The notes beneath the pieces are model-generated. The model worked only from the letters and a program-made list of their open reading frames with translations, was not told where the DNA came from and searched no databases. A DNA stretch of 64,000 nt from Coenobita brevimanus. Lineage: Eukaryota; Arthropoda; Malacostraca; Decapoda; Coenobitidae. The stretch is from NCBI GenBank assembly GCA_032717465.1, contig CM064671.1:52489998-52553997 (forward strand). Reading direction: 5' to 3'. Shown here one piece after another: positions 35,889 to 49,500 of this stretch; the first letter of the stretch is position 1, and the number at the start of each line of letters is the position of its first letter. A program made the position numbers and the translations under genes.

Positions 35889-36260
35889 TCATCAGCCGTT
35901 GAGGTACGTTGTAGGACCGGCCCATCCCTACCGAAGCAGGGACGATACAGCCTGTGTATATCTACCAAGTGACTTAGGCTGTCTGGTAGAGATTGTATGT
36001 AGGGTGAGAAGTGTTTGTAAATGTGACTGTAGTGTTGGAGTGGCTTTGGATGTGTGTGTAGTCTGTGAACCAAGTGTAATCGGGCCACGCAAGCCAACTG
36101 GGTACAAACATAATTTACAGTATGCGACACTGGTTCAACCACAGCACCCCTTGTGTCCGCGAAAGCAGTACATGGCTGGGGAACGTTTCCAAAGTTTATT
36201 ACCCTGGCGGGGCGAGAATCCTCTCACTCTCAAGTGTACGAAAACGCACACTTTACTCCA

Positions 36261-36262
<2 letters not shown>
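35887..36262 (-). mobile_element. tRNA-derived SINE (family with ATG-rich tail), minus strand
   Basis: The reverse complement aligns with 60521-60925. Shared blocks include GTGTAGTCTGTGAACCAAG (plus-strand sense here), GTTCAACCACAGCAC and CGCCAGGGTAATAAACTTT, and ATCATCATCAGCCGTTGAG at the tail end. The tRNA-like head at 36200-36262 is damaged. (TA)n arrays flank both ends. Confidence 0.8.
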
Positions 36263-36297
<35 letters not shown>

Positions 36298-36307
36298 ATC
36301 TATCTAT

Positions 36308-36351
<44 letters not shown>

Positions 36352-36375
36352 ATAGATAGATAGATAGATAGATAC
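36263..36375. repeat. Compound (TA)n/(GATA)n microsatellite
   Basis: TA run, TATC units, TA run, then (GATA)n. The halves are mutually palindromic. Confidence 0.9.
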
Positions 36376-36784
36376 ATTTTTTTCAATTGAATAAGTTACA
36401 CTGTCCTTGAGACAGTCTGTCAGCTCGGGCCTGCCCAAGGCGCGCGGGGCTCATTTGAAAACATCACGTATGTGTAAAGTCGCGTTAAATCGAGAAACTC
36501 TTGTTAGTTAAACATATCTCCTTAAATATTTGCTCGTGTTAAAACGAAAACGCGCTGTTGAAACTCACGTTAGTTGAGAGGTTGCTTAGAGAGAGAGAGA
36601 GAAAGAGAGAGAGACGGGCGACCATCATCCACTCACATAATGTAGTGCTGCCTACTTCTTCCTTAGCCTTTTTCATTCTGTTTCTGTGCCTGTCCTCCTC
36701 TCTTCATACTTCTCCCATCTTTCCGGTCAGGTGCTTTGCACTAAGTGACAAACCAAATGGTTTCCTGTAAGCCAAGAAACCATT

Positions 36785-36955
36785 TACAACGCTGGGTGGT
36801 AACCATATAACCAAACCATACATGCTGCCTACGTGTCAACAAGTGGGTTGGTGGAGGGTTAGTGTCCCTTTCCGTAAAACAAATAACCAAAAGCCAATGG
36901 TCACCCCCTACTGGGTTATGACGTCTGGCAAGAGGTAGATAGATAGTTAGGTAGC
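36785..36955 (+). mobile_element. Diverged tail copy of the 5S-headed SINE
   Basis: Shares TGCTG..., CCTACGTGTCAA, GTGGGTTGGTGGAGG.TTAGTG and GACGTCTGGCAA with the copy at 35602-35845. The preceding 40 bp retain only weak traces of the 5S head. It ends in GATAGATAG. Confidence 0.6.
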
Positions 36956-36957
36956 TA

Positions 36958-36958
<1 letters not shown>

Positions 36959-37010
<52 letters not shown>

Positions 37011-37038
37011 GTATAATGACATAGATAGATAGATAGAT

Positions 37039-37110
<72 letters not shown>

Positions 37111-37163
37111 GGTATAATGACATAGATAGATAGATAGATAGGTATGATAGATAGATAGTTATT

Positions 37164-37218
<55 letters not shown>
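36959..37218. repeat. (TA)n with interspersed (GATA)n, duplicated block
   Basis: Two near-identical modules (TA)n - TGTACRGTATAATGACATAGATAG occur at about 36959-37040 and 37043-37140, followed by a third TA array. This is a local tandem duplication of a compound microsatellite. Confidence 0.9.
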
Positions 37219-37220
<2 letters not shown>

Positions 37221-37433
37221 GTTATACCGTATATACACTGTGAAGTTTAGAGATCTTAACATCAATGCGGGCGAGGTGAGAATGGAACAGAGCAAATTGG
37301 AAGAAAGTGGTTCACAGAGAAATAAATATCCAGCTGCCATTGATACACAACATGCAGTAACCAAAACATTCTGCGTAATGTGTTGACCAGTGAACCCTGT
37401 TTGTGGATGATTTAAAAGTACTTTGGTATAGAC

Positions 37434-38597
37434 CAGAGGTACTGAACACTTTTACGGGTCGTGCCCCATTTCGTGCATGGCACACATCTTCACCTCCCGG
37501 CCCTCTCTTTTATTCCATTTTTTAACATCTAATATTCTTCGCGAATAAAAAAGAAGGATCAGGAATTCTGCGACCCCTACTTACCTCTTGACTGAAACAA
37601 AGCACATATGCAATACACTGGTATAATTACATTTAATGATTTCGTGTACCTTGGTACAACGCTGCTATCTTGATTTCAGGATTAAGTGGGATGTTTAACC
37701 ATCATGTCTTCTAAATGTCAGTTTATTTACCAACCCAGAAAATGTTGCATGAGAGAGATACATAGATAAAAATATATATATGAATATAAAAACTATCACA
37801 TGATCATAAGCATCTCTGCATGAGATAACATCGTTGTAAACACCTCATGGTCAAAAACATCACAAGGTCGTTTCCACGACCACAAAGTTACTTGCATTAG
37901 CACACGGTCATAAATCATTTCACATTACCATGGTCATAAACATACTCAACGTTCTAATCAACATGAGCATCATCACATTATCATGGTACCAATTGCTCAT
38001 AAATCAAATTCCACAGTCACAACCGTTAGACAGAAATAAAACATTCCAATTTTTAATCTAATCATGAGTTTCCCAATTATCTGTTGGTTTTGAGAAAAAC
38101 TAAAAAAAAAAAAAACAGTCTTGGTTATGTGTATAAAATTTTTTTTGCTCTTTTGTGGGTTATACTGTATAATATGATATTTCACATGAAATAAATCTAA
38201 TATCGAAAGACTGACCACTTCTGTCAACTATGGAAATCGCACATTTACACACGTTTTATATGTGAACTATCACACATATGAGATAAAATGCGAGTGCAAA
38301 AGACATAAAAAAGTCTTGTCACATGGACGTGGCGAGCGACTGGTATAGGAAAGTAAATGTGGGTAATGATAACTGTCATACACCATCTTAATAATAAAAA
38401 AAAAGAAAAAAGATTTGGTTAGTCCTTCGTTATGAGATTTCTTGGTATCTACTTCTTTCTGCTCAGATGGGCATACCAAACTAGGAGTTGACAGGGAGAT
38501 GGCCAGGCGACAGAAGAAAGGAACAAAATCATAACTTAAAAAAAAAAAATGGGTTTTCCAAAATTATAGAACAGAGAATATAATTAGGAAATAGTAG

Positions 38598-38654
<57 letters not shown>

Positions 38655-38733
38655 TTCAGTCCAGTCCCTACTTTTCTTCAGGGTCTCCGTGACCCCATCT
38701 GGGAGGACGTACCGCCTGGGTTGAGAATCACTA
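37434..38733. mobile_element. hAT non-autonomous element with 8-bp target duplication
   Basis: Left end CAGAGGTACTGAACACTTTT; right end reverse complement TAGTGATTCTCAACCCAGG. The 8-bp flanks GTATAGAC (37426-37433) and GTATAAAC (38734-38741) differ by one base. The interior is AT-rich with a (CA)n at 38598-38651 and no transposase recognised. Ends of the form CAGNGGT.CTCAAC are typical of hAT elements of animals. Confidence 0.75.
38598..38651. repeat. (CA)n microsatellite
   Basis: About 54 bp of CA dinucleotides inside the hAT derivative. Confidence 0.95.
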
Positions 38734-38948
38734 GTATAAACCATTACATATATCAGCTGAGTGACTGGATGTGAGTGAATAATACTGTATTGTACTTGAG
38801 CAGGTGACAGTGATTTCCTTTGTATTTTCCACCTTTCGACATACATCTATATGGAATCTTAAATGGAAAGTTAATACAGATTAAAAATATATAGTCATAT
38901 GAAAGAACCGACAAAATTATCTAATACAATAATACGAAATGATCACGT

Positions 38949-39077
<129 letters not shown>

Positions 39078-39229
39078 GGCAGTTATGCATAAAAATTATG
39101 AGGAACTAAAATCACTGTAATAATTAGTTAATTTTTCATTTTTTATAAAGTTATTCCAATATCATTATATTCTTCTAAAGTCGAGTATATAACTTCTGAA
39201 GTGATTAAAACTTGACACTTTACTCAACC

Positions 39230-41930
39230 TGCCCCCCCCCCTTTTTTAAATAACAGAACAGAGAAAGGAAAAAATGAATAAAAAATAAACTATACACCAG
39301 ATTACTGGTGTCCTCTAGTCATTAAATACTGTATCTGTAACAGTTGGACTTGAACAGCTGCAGGTTGAAGTCTGGGGGGGGGGGGACAACTCCGGGGAAG
39401 CGAGTCCCAAAGAGATGTAGTTCCAGGAATAAAAGAATTCTGATAGGCAGAAGTTCTGCAATATGGCTGTGTGACATTCCAGTCACGAGCGCTAACTGAT
39501 GCGCATGTAGCACGAGGGAAGGCATGGAGAGATGGCACAATGGACGCAACTTCGTCTGAGCATTTACAATAAAAGTAACTGTAAAATACTGCAAGGAAGG
39601 CAACAGTTCTTCTTAGAGGCAACATTCCTTCTTACTTGTAGGGGAGGTTGTTTATTTGAAATAGCAGGGTTATTAATAATACCAACAGCTTTGTTCTGAA
39701 TTTTGTCTAGTTGTTGTAATGGAACCTCTCCACATCCACTCCACAAGGCTGAACAATATTCTAGCTGAGAGCGCACATGACTCTTATAAATTATAGCTAA
39801 CTGCTCGTCAGTGAAGAATTTACTTGCTCTGTATAATAATCCAGGTTTCTTTGAGGCGGTTTTAGCAAGTGATCTGACATGAGAGATCCAGCTGAGTGCA
39901 CTGTGAAGTGAAACACTGAGAATTTCAATAGTTTTGGAGGTGGGAAAACTAGTATCATTGACGGTAATATATGAATTTGGCAACATTATGTCGAATAGTA
40001 AATTGTATAATTTGGTTTTACTAGCATTTAATGAGACAAGGTTATTTTGTCCCCATTCAGTGATCGCAGATAAGTCTTGAATTATGGAGATGGCTGCACT
40101 GAATTGAGAGTTAAAGATATTAAACTTTGTGAATGGGTGTTTGAGTGTAAATAAACTGTGAAGTGTTGAGTCATCTGCATATGAATGGATGGCCTTGTGG
40201 GTGACAGATAAGAGATCATTTTTATGAACTGGGGATAGGGTTAGTCCAAGAACTGATCCTAGTGGCAAGATGGAATTAATTAAGTGGAAATTGGAATTTA
40301 TATACAACATCTGATAATGTTCGTAAGATATGGGGAAAGCAAAGGAACAACAGATGTCAGTTCATAGCAAGGGAATTTGGATAGCAGGGAACGGTGCCAC
40401 ACTCTCTCGATAGCTTTAGAGATACCATGGGCTACTGCATGAGTTTCTCTATGTTGGTCATTTGATTGATGGATGATATGAGTCACGAGACTGAGTATAT
40501 CAATGGTGGATTTTCGTGGCGAAAACCATATTGTCTATCACTAATTTAGTTGTTGGATTCAAGATGTTTAAATATGTGCTTATTAATTAAAATTTTAAAT
40601 ACTTTACCAAGATAAGACGTGATAGCTATTGGTTTGTAATTTGAGGGGTCAGAGAAACTTCCTTTCTTTGCAACTGGGTGAATATTGGCTTCTTTCCGTG
40701 AATTAGGGAATGAAGAGGGACGAATGCACAGTCTGAATAATTTCACTAGAACAGACGCAAGTTCTGGGGAGCACTTTGTCAAAACGATTGGAGGAATTCC
40801 ATCTGGGTCTGGAACTTTGTTGGTTGGTAAACTGTCTAGGATTAATATCACGTTTCCAGTCCGTATTTCAAGTGGAGCAATTGTGGGAGAATCAAGTTCT
40901 AGTACAGGGATGTTCTGGTTGACCTCCTCTAAGGTAGGATTTCTAGCAAATGTACTGGCAAGGACATTATTTTTTCACGCGGGTCATTTGCAATGTTACT
41001 GTCTGAAGATTTTAGTGGGGGGATGCGTGATGACTTGTTAAAGTTATTATTGAAAAATCGAGAGATAACCAGAATATTCTATTGTCATTAGGATTGTTAA
41101 ATGGTTTGGTTGCTTGGTTTTGAAGAAAGTTTGCTATAGCAAGATTTACTATGGCTTTTGTATGGTTTCTAGCAAATTTAAATTGACAGTGATTCAGATT
41201 TTTTTTTAGGTGACAGTTATATGCTAATGACTTTTGGGCCTTTGCTCTGGCACAATTGCTATCAAACCATTTTGGAGCATTTGATCTTTTAGTGAACTGT
41301 TGACTTGGTATGAATGAATCCATACCAGCTAATATTAAATCATTAATGAGGGACCGGGTAGAACTGATATGACTAGAGAAGAAAAACAGCTAATGAATGT
41401 CAGAAAGATAATTTCTAAATCCATCCCTGTCTGCCCTATCACCCTGACATGTTCAGAACAGGGAGATTTGGGGGAATTCACTAATGAGGCTTTGTTGAGA
41501 CTGTGGTCGGAGGATTCAAGTGTTGACAGCACTTCTACCCTGTATTGATCTGGATTATTTGTCAGGAATAGATCTAAGAGATGGGCGTAATTGTCAGGAT
41601 TATCAGGTATTCTGGTTGGTTGTTTTACCAACTGCGTGAGATTAAACGACTCTACAAACAGTTCGCACTCTAGATGTGTACTGTCAGTGTTTAGAGAACT
41701 CATGCAGTATAAGTAACTTGCAGTGCTACCCAGGGTTGCTTGAGTCAGCGAATAGTGGACAGATTCTTGATAAGTCAGAGGCTTCTCAAACAACATTCAT
41801 ACTTAGTTCCAAAGGTGACCATGACTTACTTGGACATGTATCTATTCACATGGAAAAGATCAGTCCTTTACCTTGAAACTAGTGGTATATTATCTTTGGA
41901 CGTCGACTATAAGGTTGTGCCTATTCCCCT
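39230..41930 (-). mobile_element. Decayed LINE (family D), minus strand
   Basis: From right to left the fragments follow non-LTR order. 41796-41335 is an endonuclease C-terminal part (VKQPTRIPDNPDN, LDLFLTN, SSDHSL). 41323-41012 is a basic linker (KWFDSNCARAKAQKS). 40851-40546 is the RT start (NKVPDPDGIPPIVLTKC, then NYKPIAITSYLGKVF). 40310-39564 holds the palm with HSYADDSTLHS and the thumb region (SQLEYCSALWSG). 39625-39302 is the C-terminal end. There are at least five frame breaks. Related to family C at 46546-49802, but clearly a distinct lineage. Confidence 0.85.
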
Positions 41931-44495
41931 AACCACCAAGTGAAGTTCTTGTGGTATCTGGAACCTAATTAAGGAATTATACAACAATAATTCATTCATG
42001 TTATTTATTATTATTATTATTTATTTTATTATTTTTTTTGCAGACCGGGAATACAGGTGTTGGCTGTGTCTCCTTTCTCAGATTCCCGTGCGTAGTTTCT
42101 GTCGGAATTGTTAATTACCTTTTTCATTTTGTTTGTGAAATGCATTTTTCAGGTTTCTATAATGCTGAGAGATGGTCGCCCCCTACCTCGAATCTCGCAT
42201 GCAATCCATGTGATGCTTGTGACTATCCTCTGATCCATATCTATAACCATGTAATTATTCAACACAGTAGCTTGATAATTGTGACTGTACACAAACAGAC
42301 AAGAGGTAGACACCGTTAATTATTATGTACAGGGGATTATTTCATTACCTTTTGTTGAGGCCGGTTAATAATGGACTGTCTTTCTGTGTGATGAGCGCTG
42401 ATGAAAACGGCAAGTAGCCCTCCCTGGATAGGTAGAAGTTACACTGACCTGAGAAGAGTCATCCGTAAGACGAATAACAAAAATCGGCCATCATCTACGT
42501 GGATAATACTCTGTAAACAAAGTATTCTTTACACCAATAAAACAAACGAAAGTCTATATCATTTTAGACCAAGTTTAAGATCAGAATACACTCTCATTCT
42601 CGTGACAACTTTATATCCCACAGAGCTGTGTACACCAGAAATGTTATAATATTACATATTTCTCCCACAGAACAGTGTACACCAGAAATATTTTGTAATA
42701 AAGTTATATAATTGTAAAAAAAAATAGTCGGCACTTTCATGTGATATTTAGAAAATTTGTACAGAATATCTTCCTGAAACCTGTCACTTACTCATGTCTA
42801 TTGCTGTTGAATAATTTTCATGCAACCATCAGTAGATATTAGGATGTATATATTTATGAAATATAGTAGGCTGTGCAGGTATTGCTGAAATTTTTACACT
42901 GAAAGAATAACAGTAATGTGACTGAAAACGAAATGAGAAGTATAGTAATTAGCAGGCATGTTCTTTCATCCCCTGGCTTTGACCTTCAGGCATTAAACCC
43001 CTCAATGTCCACTGGCATCGAATGACGTTTAGGCGATAAATGGCTGCAGTTGTCGTTTGAGCACGGCCTTATAAAACACTGCAATTTTGGGGGAGAAGTG
43101 AACGAACGTTCTGAACTTCTTCAGACTGTCCTACACTACACTCCCATACACCTCATCAAGCAGTTCCGACCCTGCTGCTGTGATGAGTGGATTTTCGATT
43201 TTTTCGCTCCTGGCCATGCCTAAACACACATAGTTACACCCATTATCTTGACCCAGACAGAAAATGTCATCTTTTTCCTCCCTTTCAATACACAAACAAG
43301 CACACTGTTTATGATTATAAATGAACACAGACATAAACAAAAAATACATGAAAATAAAAGAAAAATACATTTTTATTTGGTGTCTTTACCTATCTGCTCA
43401 GGTTTTGAATCATTTTACATATTCTTTGCCTTTTACAAGCATAACAGGATAGTATTCTGTGTTCACGTGATGCTTTCGTGGGGTGAAAAGAACTTCCTTC
43501 CGTTCTTGCTAATCAGCTCATGCGAGGTGCGAATGGCAGGTCGTTTCTCAATTCTGACCATGCAAAGTGTTTGGAAACATCCAGCACCCTTTTTCCTTAC
43601 GCAGGCAGAAAGGATCACACTTTCCCACACTCAAGACAGACAGGCAGCAACCTATATTGCAAAAATAACAAGGTGAAATGATAGAGAAAGGTGAAAGTGT
43701 TATTACAGAAAAAATACGTTTTCTGCCATCTGTAAACGTATTTATTTCTGCTTTGTCTCTGTATTCATAATAATTAGACTTATTCGTAGTTTTGAAACAA
43801 CATTACGATTCTCCTTTTAGCCATCCACGTGGTGTGGGAGCGGCAAGTTGTGACTCAACTTCCCTATTGCTAATCAGATCTGACCCTCCACTTTCATCTC
43901 CCGTGGGAGAGCCTAGCCCCGGGGGACGGGCAATGTTCTCATTTAAGATTGAAAATTCAACCCTTTCCCTCCCTTTTTCAAGCATGGGCATAAAGATAAT
44001 GTTAAAAATAACTCGACACTACCATAAACCTATTATATATAAAAAAGGTGAAAGAAAATAGTCATAATTTATTTTTGACCCAATCCTAACATAGTATGTA
44101 CCGAAATCATTCGATATCATCATATATAATATGTGCGTGCAACATTTCAGCACATTCACATTGTTTTGGGGGGGTAAGAAAACGATAACAACACATGCGA
44201 TGTTGCAGTGTGGCAGCACCTCTCTGCGGCTGATTTCGGCTGCCGATAATTCTGCAACTTTCGCGTTCCATTGCAAGCCACAGAATGGGTCTAGGAAGCT
44301 GAGATTTCCACTGTTAGGTGAGTCTGAACTTTCTGTTCAATATGGCGAGGAAAAAAAAAAAAAAAAATTCGAAACTGCAGAAAATGGCCCCACCATCAGC
44401 CTGGGGTGCACATAAACTTCCGGACCCACAGCCATGGAGGGGTTAAACAATCAACTGAGGCTATTGCCAACGGGAAGGTTGGAAAGGTGCCGTGA
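41931..44495. other. No gene recognised
   Basis: Contains a (TTA)n stretch at about 42001-42038, a C/G-rich patch near 43850-43935 and poly(A) at 44349-44366. Several ORFs of 60-142 codons exist on both strands but none shows a domain; they are not annotated as genes. Confidence 0.5.
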
Positions 44496-44503
44496 CCATA
44501 GGG

Positions 44504-45868
44504 CAGGGGTTCTCAACCTTTTTAATCTTATGTACCCCTTGAAGTCTTTCAGTATTGGTCACGTACCCCTTACCCACAATACAGCATCAGGAAGGGTAAA
44601 AAGAAATGCATGGTTTATTGACTTAGTTTATTAAGTTTAAATTGTGTTATATATGTGGAGCAGACAAACTTTTCAATTAATGTGAGTATGTCACTATGAG
44701 GTAGTGTTGATAGGAACTAGTTACTGTCATAGGGAAACACTATGTGACTGGCTGCTAGCATGCAATACATTTACTAAAACAGAACTATAACAGACAGTTT
44801 TCGATCATTGTGACAGTGAACTAGTGCTGCTTGCAGCTAGTTGCAACTTGTAACTAGTAACAGTGATAGGTAAGTCACTGTGTGTGTGAATAGCATAAAA
44901 ATAATAATAAAACAGTACTAAATCAGACACATTTTTCCAATAACTGTGACTGTGAGGTAGTGGTGCTATATACAGCTTATAACTAGTTACTCATGGGGAA
45001 ATTACTGTGTGCGTGACTAGCGTCACTAGCATGAAAAAAGTAACAAAATAGAATTAAGGCTTTGTGTTCCACTGACTGCGAACTAATGCTGATTGTTAAG
45101 CCTCGCAACTAGTTATTAGTAACTAGTTACTTACTCATAGGGAAGTCAGTGTGTGTGACTGCATTAAAATACAAGTATATACTAATTCAGTGAGATGGTT
45201 GGGCCTGTTTCTTTGCTGCCAACAAGTCAATCCCCGGCAGAGTCTTTGAGAGAGCCACTCTTATGTCGTCTTTGACTGCAAGACGTGAACGTAACTTGTT
45301 TTTAATCAAGCACAGTGCTGAGAATCCCTGCTCACAGCGGTATGTAGAAGGAAACCATTACCAGTTATTATGGCTGCAGTGCAGGCACATGACTTCATAG
45401 CCACAAGCAAAATCCATGACAACTTAAACGAGGAAAAAAAATCAGACTACAAATACACTGGAAACCTGAGGGTGAGGGTAGTGAGGGAAGAGTGGTGAGT
45501 GGGTGACAGAGAGAGGCGAACAGTGCGTCTCACTTTGGTACCTGCTCGGTACGCGTGAGGAGTTACGTGATCGATAGAAAACGAGCAAGGGTGACTACTG
45601 TATTATGGGTTTGCAAGGTTGTGTGGCAAGTGTAGTCCAAGAGAGCTTTCTCTCAAATGACATAACTCCAAGAGTTTCCTTGTTAACGTTGTCACTTAGT
45701 GTCCTGGTTCTAGTGGAGGACACATCTAGCCTAGCACATGTAGGCCACTTTCTGCAAACAGGTTTGAAGTTATTCAAAACCGAAGTATTTTGAGAAACCT
45801 GTCACGTACCCCCAAAATTCCTCTCACGTACCCCTGGGGGTATGCGTACCCCAGGTTGAGAACCCCTG
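44504..45868 (-). mobile_element. hAT deletion derivative with exact 8-bp target duplication
   Basis: Left end CAGGGGTTCTCAACCTTTTT and right end ...CCCCAGGTTGAGAACCCCTG are good inverted repeats (16 bp, CAGGGGTTCTCAACCT). CCATAGGG flanks both sides exactly (44496-44503 and 45869-45876). It keeps the last 55 codons of a transposase on the minus strand (45187-45354). Internal sequence has repeated 'AACTAGTTACT' and 'CACTGTGTGTGTGA' segments at about 44700-45170. Confidence 0.9.
45187..45354 (-). pseudogene. hAT transposase C-terminus (hATC dimerisation region)
   Basis: The minus-strand frame reads YRCEQGFSALCLIKNKLRSR, then DDIRVALSK and QAQPSH followed by a stop, the terminal part of a ZBED/FAM200-like hAT transposase ('Y.CE.GFSAL..IK.K.R.RL'). 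No upstream transposase coding remains before the frame closes, so this is a truncated relic. Confidence 0.75.
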
Positions 45869-46287
45869 CCATAGGGCATCGTAGCAGAGCTAAGTAACTG
45901 GGTGAGAAGGCCGATCAAATGTTGAAAATGGTAATCAGTGCATGACAACAGAGGGCTGGGGAAGAAACGACTTTCCCTATGCAGAAAAGAATTATACTGC
46001 TTAATGGGAACTATAGAAGGATTAACTCGATGAATCAATCCAATAATATTAAGGGATTACTAATAACAGAGTGAACAAATTTCCTCATGGCATTTTATTC
46101 ACCCTTCTCTTGATATGTCCAACAAAAGGGATTTGAAAAAAAATTAAAAGCCACACTGCAGCTTAGTTGACCTAAAACAGGGGTGGGGAACGTCCGGCCT
46201 CCAGCTCGTAAAAGGCCCGCAAGACCATTTGATCAGGCCTGCAAGGCAATTCATAAATGCAGTTTCATAAACTCATGAACGAATATA

Positions 46288-46288
<1 letters not shown>

Positions 46289-46353
<65 letters not shown>
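46289..46353. repeat. (TA)n microsatellite
   Basis: About 65 bp of TA dinucleotides 5' of the SINE tail copy. Confidence 0.95.
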
Positions 46354-46355
<2 letters not shown>

Positions 46356-46356
46356 T

Positions 46357-46481
46357 CCCTACTTGTCAAGTGGGGTTGGTGGAGGATTAGTGCCCCTCCC
46401 TGTAAAAAACAATTAACTCTAGGCCCTTGGCCACCCCGTTTGGGATACATGGCGTCTGGCAATGAATGAATGAATGAATAA

Positions 46482-46490
<9 letters not shown>
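46357..46490 (+). mobile_element. Tail copy of the 5S-headed SINE (head missing)
   Basis: Nearly identical to 35722-35850: TTGTCAAGTGGGGTTGGTGG, TAGTGCCCCTCCCTGTAAAA, CTTGGCCACCCCGT, ending (AATG)n then (AATA)n. The 5S part is absent, replaced by (TA)n. Confidence 0.85.

Positions 46491-46541
<51 letters not shown>
46485..46541. repeat. (TA)n microsatellite at the LINE-C 3' end
   Basis: The TA run directly abuts the LINE 3' terminus (minus strand ...GCATAAAAAACATTATATATA). Confidence 0.9.
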
Positions 46542-46544
<3 letters not shown>

Positions 46545-46545
46545 G

Positions 46546-49500
46546 TTTTTTATGCAAAGAAGAAGGAACCAAAGGCCACGAGCCCGCAATTATTGTTCCT
46601 TCCAAGAGAACAAAATACAAGAGAAAGCCAAATTCAAGATACGATCATTTCAAGATGTCTGGACACACTGAGTTTGAAAGACTGGAGATCATAGGAAGCA
46701 GGAAACAGAGACAGAGGGAGACAGTTCCAGAGCTGACCTGTTCCATAAATGAAGGACTGGGAGTAACGGTTAACCCTTGCATGAGAGAGTTGGACAGAAA
46801 AGGGATGAGAGTTTTCTGCTAGATGGGTGCTACGCGCCCATCGTAAAGGTGGAGGAATGCATGCAAACAGTTCGGAGGAGCAGTGACCAATGAAGTAGCG
46901 ATAGAGATGAGATAAAGATGCAACAGTGCAACGAAGAGACAGAGGTTGAAGGGAGTCGGTAAGAGGAGGAGAGTTAATGAGACAAAAAGTCTTAGACGCC
47001 ACCCTATTGAGAAGAACTGTATGTGAAGACCCTCCCCACACATGAGAGTTGTACTCCACTCTACACAGGGACGGATAAAACCCCTGTATAGAGTCAAGAA
47101 TTGTGCAGGGGTAAAGAAGGAACGGAGGCGGCTTATCACACCTAATCTCTTGGAAGTAGATTTTACAAGAGATGTAACATGATCTTTCCAAAATAAGTCC
47201 CGAGTAAATGAAACCCCAAGCATGTTCAAGGATGATGCAGGATTAAGCTGAATATTATTAAACATTAGTGTGTATACTTGTGGAAGAGTTTGTCGGGTTG
47301 ATAGTTGTAAAAACTGAGTCTTTGATGCATTAAACACAACCAGATTATTTTTACCCCAGTCAGTGATACGAGCCAACTCAGACATTAGGTGTGCCATAGC
47401 CTCATCCCTTGTTTGTTGAAGTAACTGCTGAGATGGACGTTGCAGGAACCAAATGGAAAGATGAAGGGTGGAGTCATCAGCGTATGAGTGGATAGGGTTA
47501 GATGTACAGCTGAGAAGGTCATTGATTAATAAAAAGAAGAGAGTTGGTGATAGGACAGAGCCCTGAGGAACACCATTCTTGATCGATATAAGAGAAGAAC
47601 GATGGCCGTCTACAACAGCGGCTATAGAACGACCAGAAAGGAAGATATACATGAAGGCACTGATAGAAGGATAGAAACCGTTAGAGGGCAGTTTGGAAAT
47701 TAAAGATTTATGCCAGACTTGATCGAAAGCGTTTGAGATGTCAAATGCAGTGGCAAAGCTTTCGCCAAAGTCCCAAAAGGAGGATGACCAGGAGCCTGAA
47801 AAGTAGGTGAGAAGATCGCCAGTGGAGCATCCTTGACAGAACCCATACTGACGAACAGAAAGAAGGTTGTGATAGGAAAGATGCTTTAAAATTTTTCTAT
47901 TAAGAATTGATTTGAAAACATTTGAGATACAGGCTGTTGAAGCAATTGGACGACAGTTAGAGGGTTGGGAGTGGTCACCCTTCTTTGGGTCAGGCTGAAT
48001 GAAAGGAAACTTCCAGGAAGAAGGAGAGGTACAAGTTGACAGACAAAGGCGAAAGAGTTTACCTAGGCAGGGTGTAAGCACAGAAGCACAGTTCTTGAGA
48101 ACAACAGGAGGGACTCCATCAGGCCCATATGCCTTATTAGTACTGAGGCCTGTGATGGCGGAAAATACATCAGCTGAAGAAATTTTAATGTCAGCCATGA
48201 GGAAGTCAGAGGGGGAAAGTGATGGAGGAACAGCACCGGAATCAACTGAGGTGGAATTGGAGGAGCAAGTCTGAGCGAAGAGATCTGCTTTATCATTAGA
48301 AGAAATAGCTACAGAACCATCAGAGTAGAAGAGAGGAGGGAAGGATGATGAGGTAAAGTTGTTAGAATGGTTTTTGGCAAGGTGCCACAAGGAGTGGAAA
48401 GAATTCGAGTTTGAGAGTTGAGAGCATTTAGTATGGGTGAAATTATTTTTAGCGGAGTGAAAAACATACTATGCACTTTTCCGGGCAGAAATGTATCAAA
48501 GATTCGATTCAGGGGTAGGTTGGCTCCGGTACCTTTTATAGGCCCTCTCCTTGTTGCAGACACCATTAGAACAAGCGTGATTAAACCAAGGCTTTCTTGC
48601 ATTAGTCAAAGGATATGAGAAAGGAATGTATGCTTCCATGCCCGAGAGAATAACCTCTGCCATGTGCAAGGCACACTCAGATGGTTCCCTGCCATGGAAG
48701 CAGTAATCATTCCAGGGAAAATCAAAGAAGTACTGTCTGAGGGCCTCCCAATCTGTAGCTCCAAAGTGCCACAGACGACGTTTCTTTGGAGGGTCCACAG
48801 GCCCTACTGGAGCGATGGGACAGGTTAAGGTGATAAGGTTGTGATCGGAGGAGCCCAACGGAGAGAAAGGATTAACAGTGTAAGCAGAATGGTTGGTTGT
48901 AAGGAAGAGGTCAAGTATGTTGGAGCTCCCTCCAAGGCGGTCAGGGATACGGGGAGGGTGCTGTACAAGTTGCTTTAGGTCATTAAAGATAGAAAAGGTG
49001 TAGGCTTGTTCACCAGGTGGATCAGTGAAAGGAGAGGAGAGCCAAAGGTGGTGGTGAACATTTAAATCTCCTAGAATGGAGATTTCAGAGAAAGGAGAAA
49101 TGAATAGAATGTGTTCCATTGTAGAAGTAAGATAGTCAAAAACTTTGAGTAGTCAGTAGAATTAGGAGATAAGTAAACAGCACAGATATATTTAGTCAGA
49201 GAATGACAGGAAAGCCGAAGCCACAGTGCATAGAATTCAGAAGAATCAAGTTCAGGAACACGAAAGCAAGATAAGTCGTTGCGTATATATACACAACAGC
49301 CACATTTGGCTTTGAAATGAGTATAGAGAAAGTAGGAGGATACAGAAAAGGGTTTGCTGTCTGTTGCCTCAGACAGTTGAGTCTCAGTTACAAAAAGAAG
49401 GTGAGGTTTAGTCAAGGAGAGGTGGTGCTCAACAGAGCGAAAATTAGGGGAAAGGCCGCGAATGTTGCAGAAATGAAGAAGAAGAGACTCAGACAGTGGT

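Noticed and set aside
43248..43676. 142-codon plus-strand ORF
   Set aside because: No domain, biased composition and no splice or promoter support; treated as chance.
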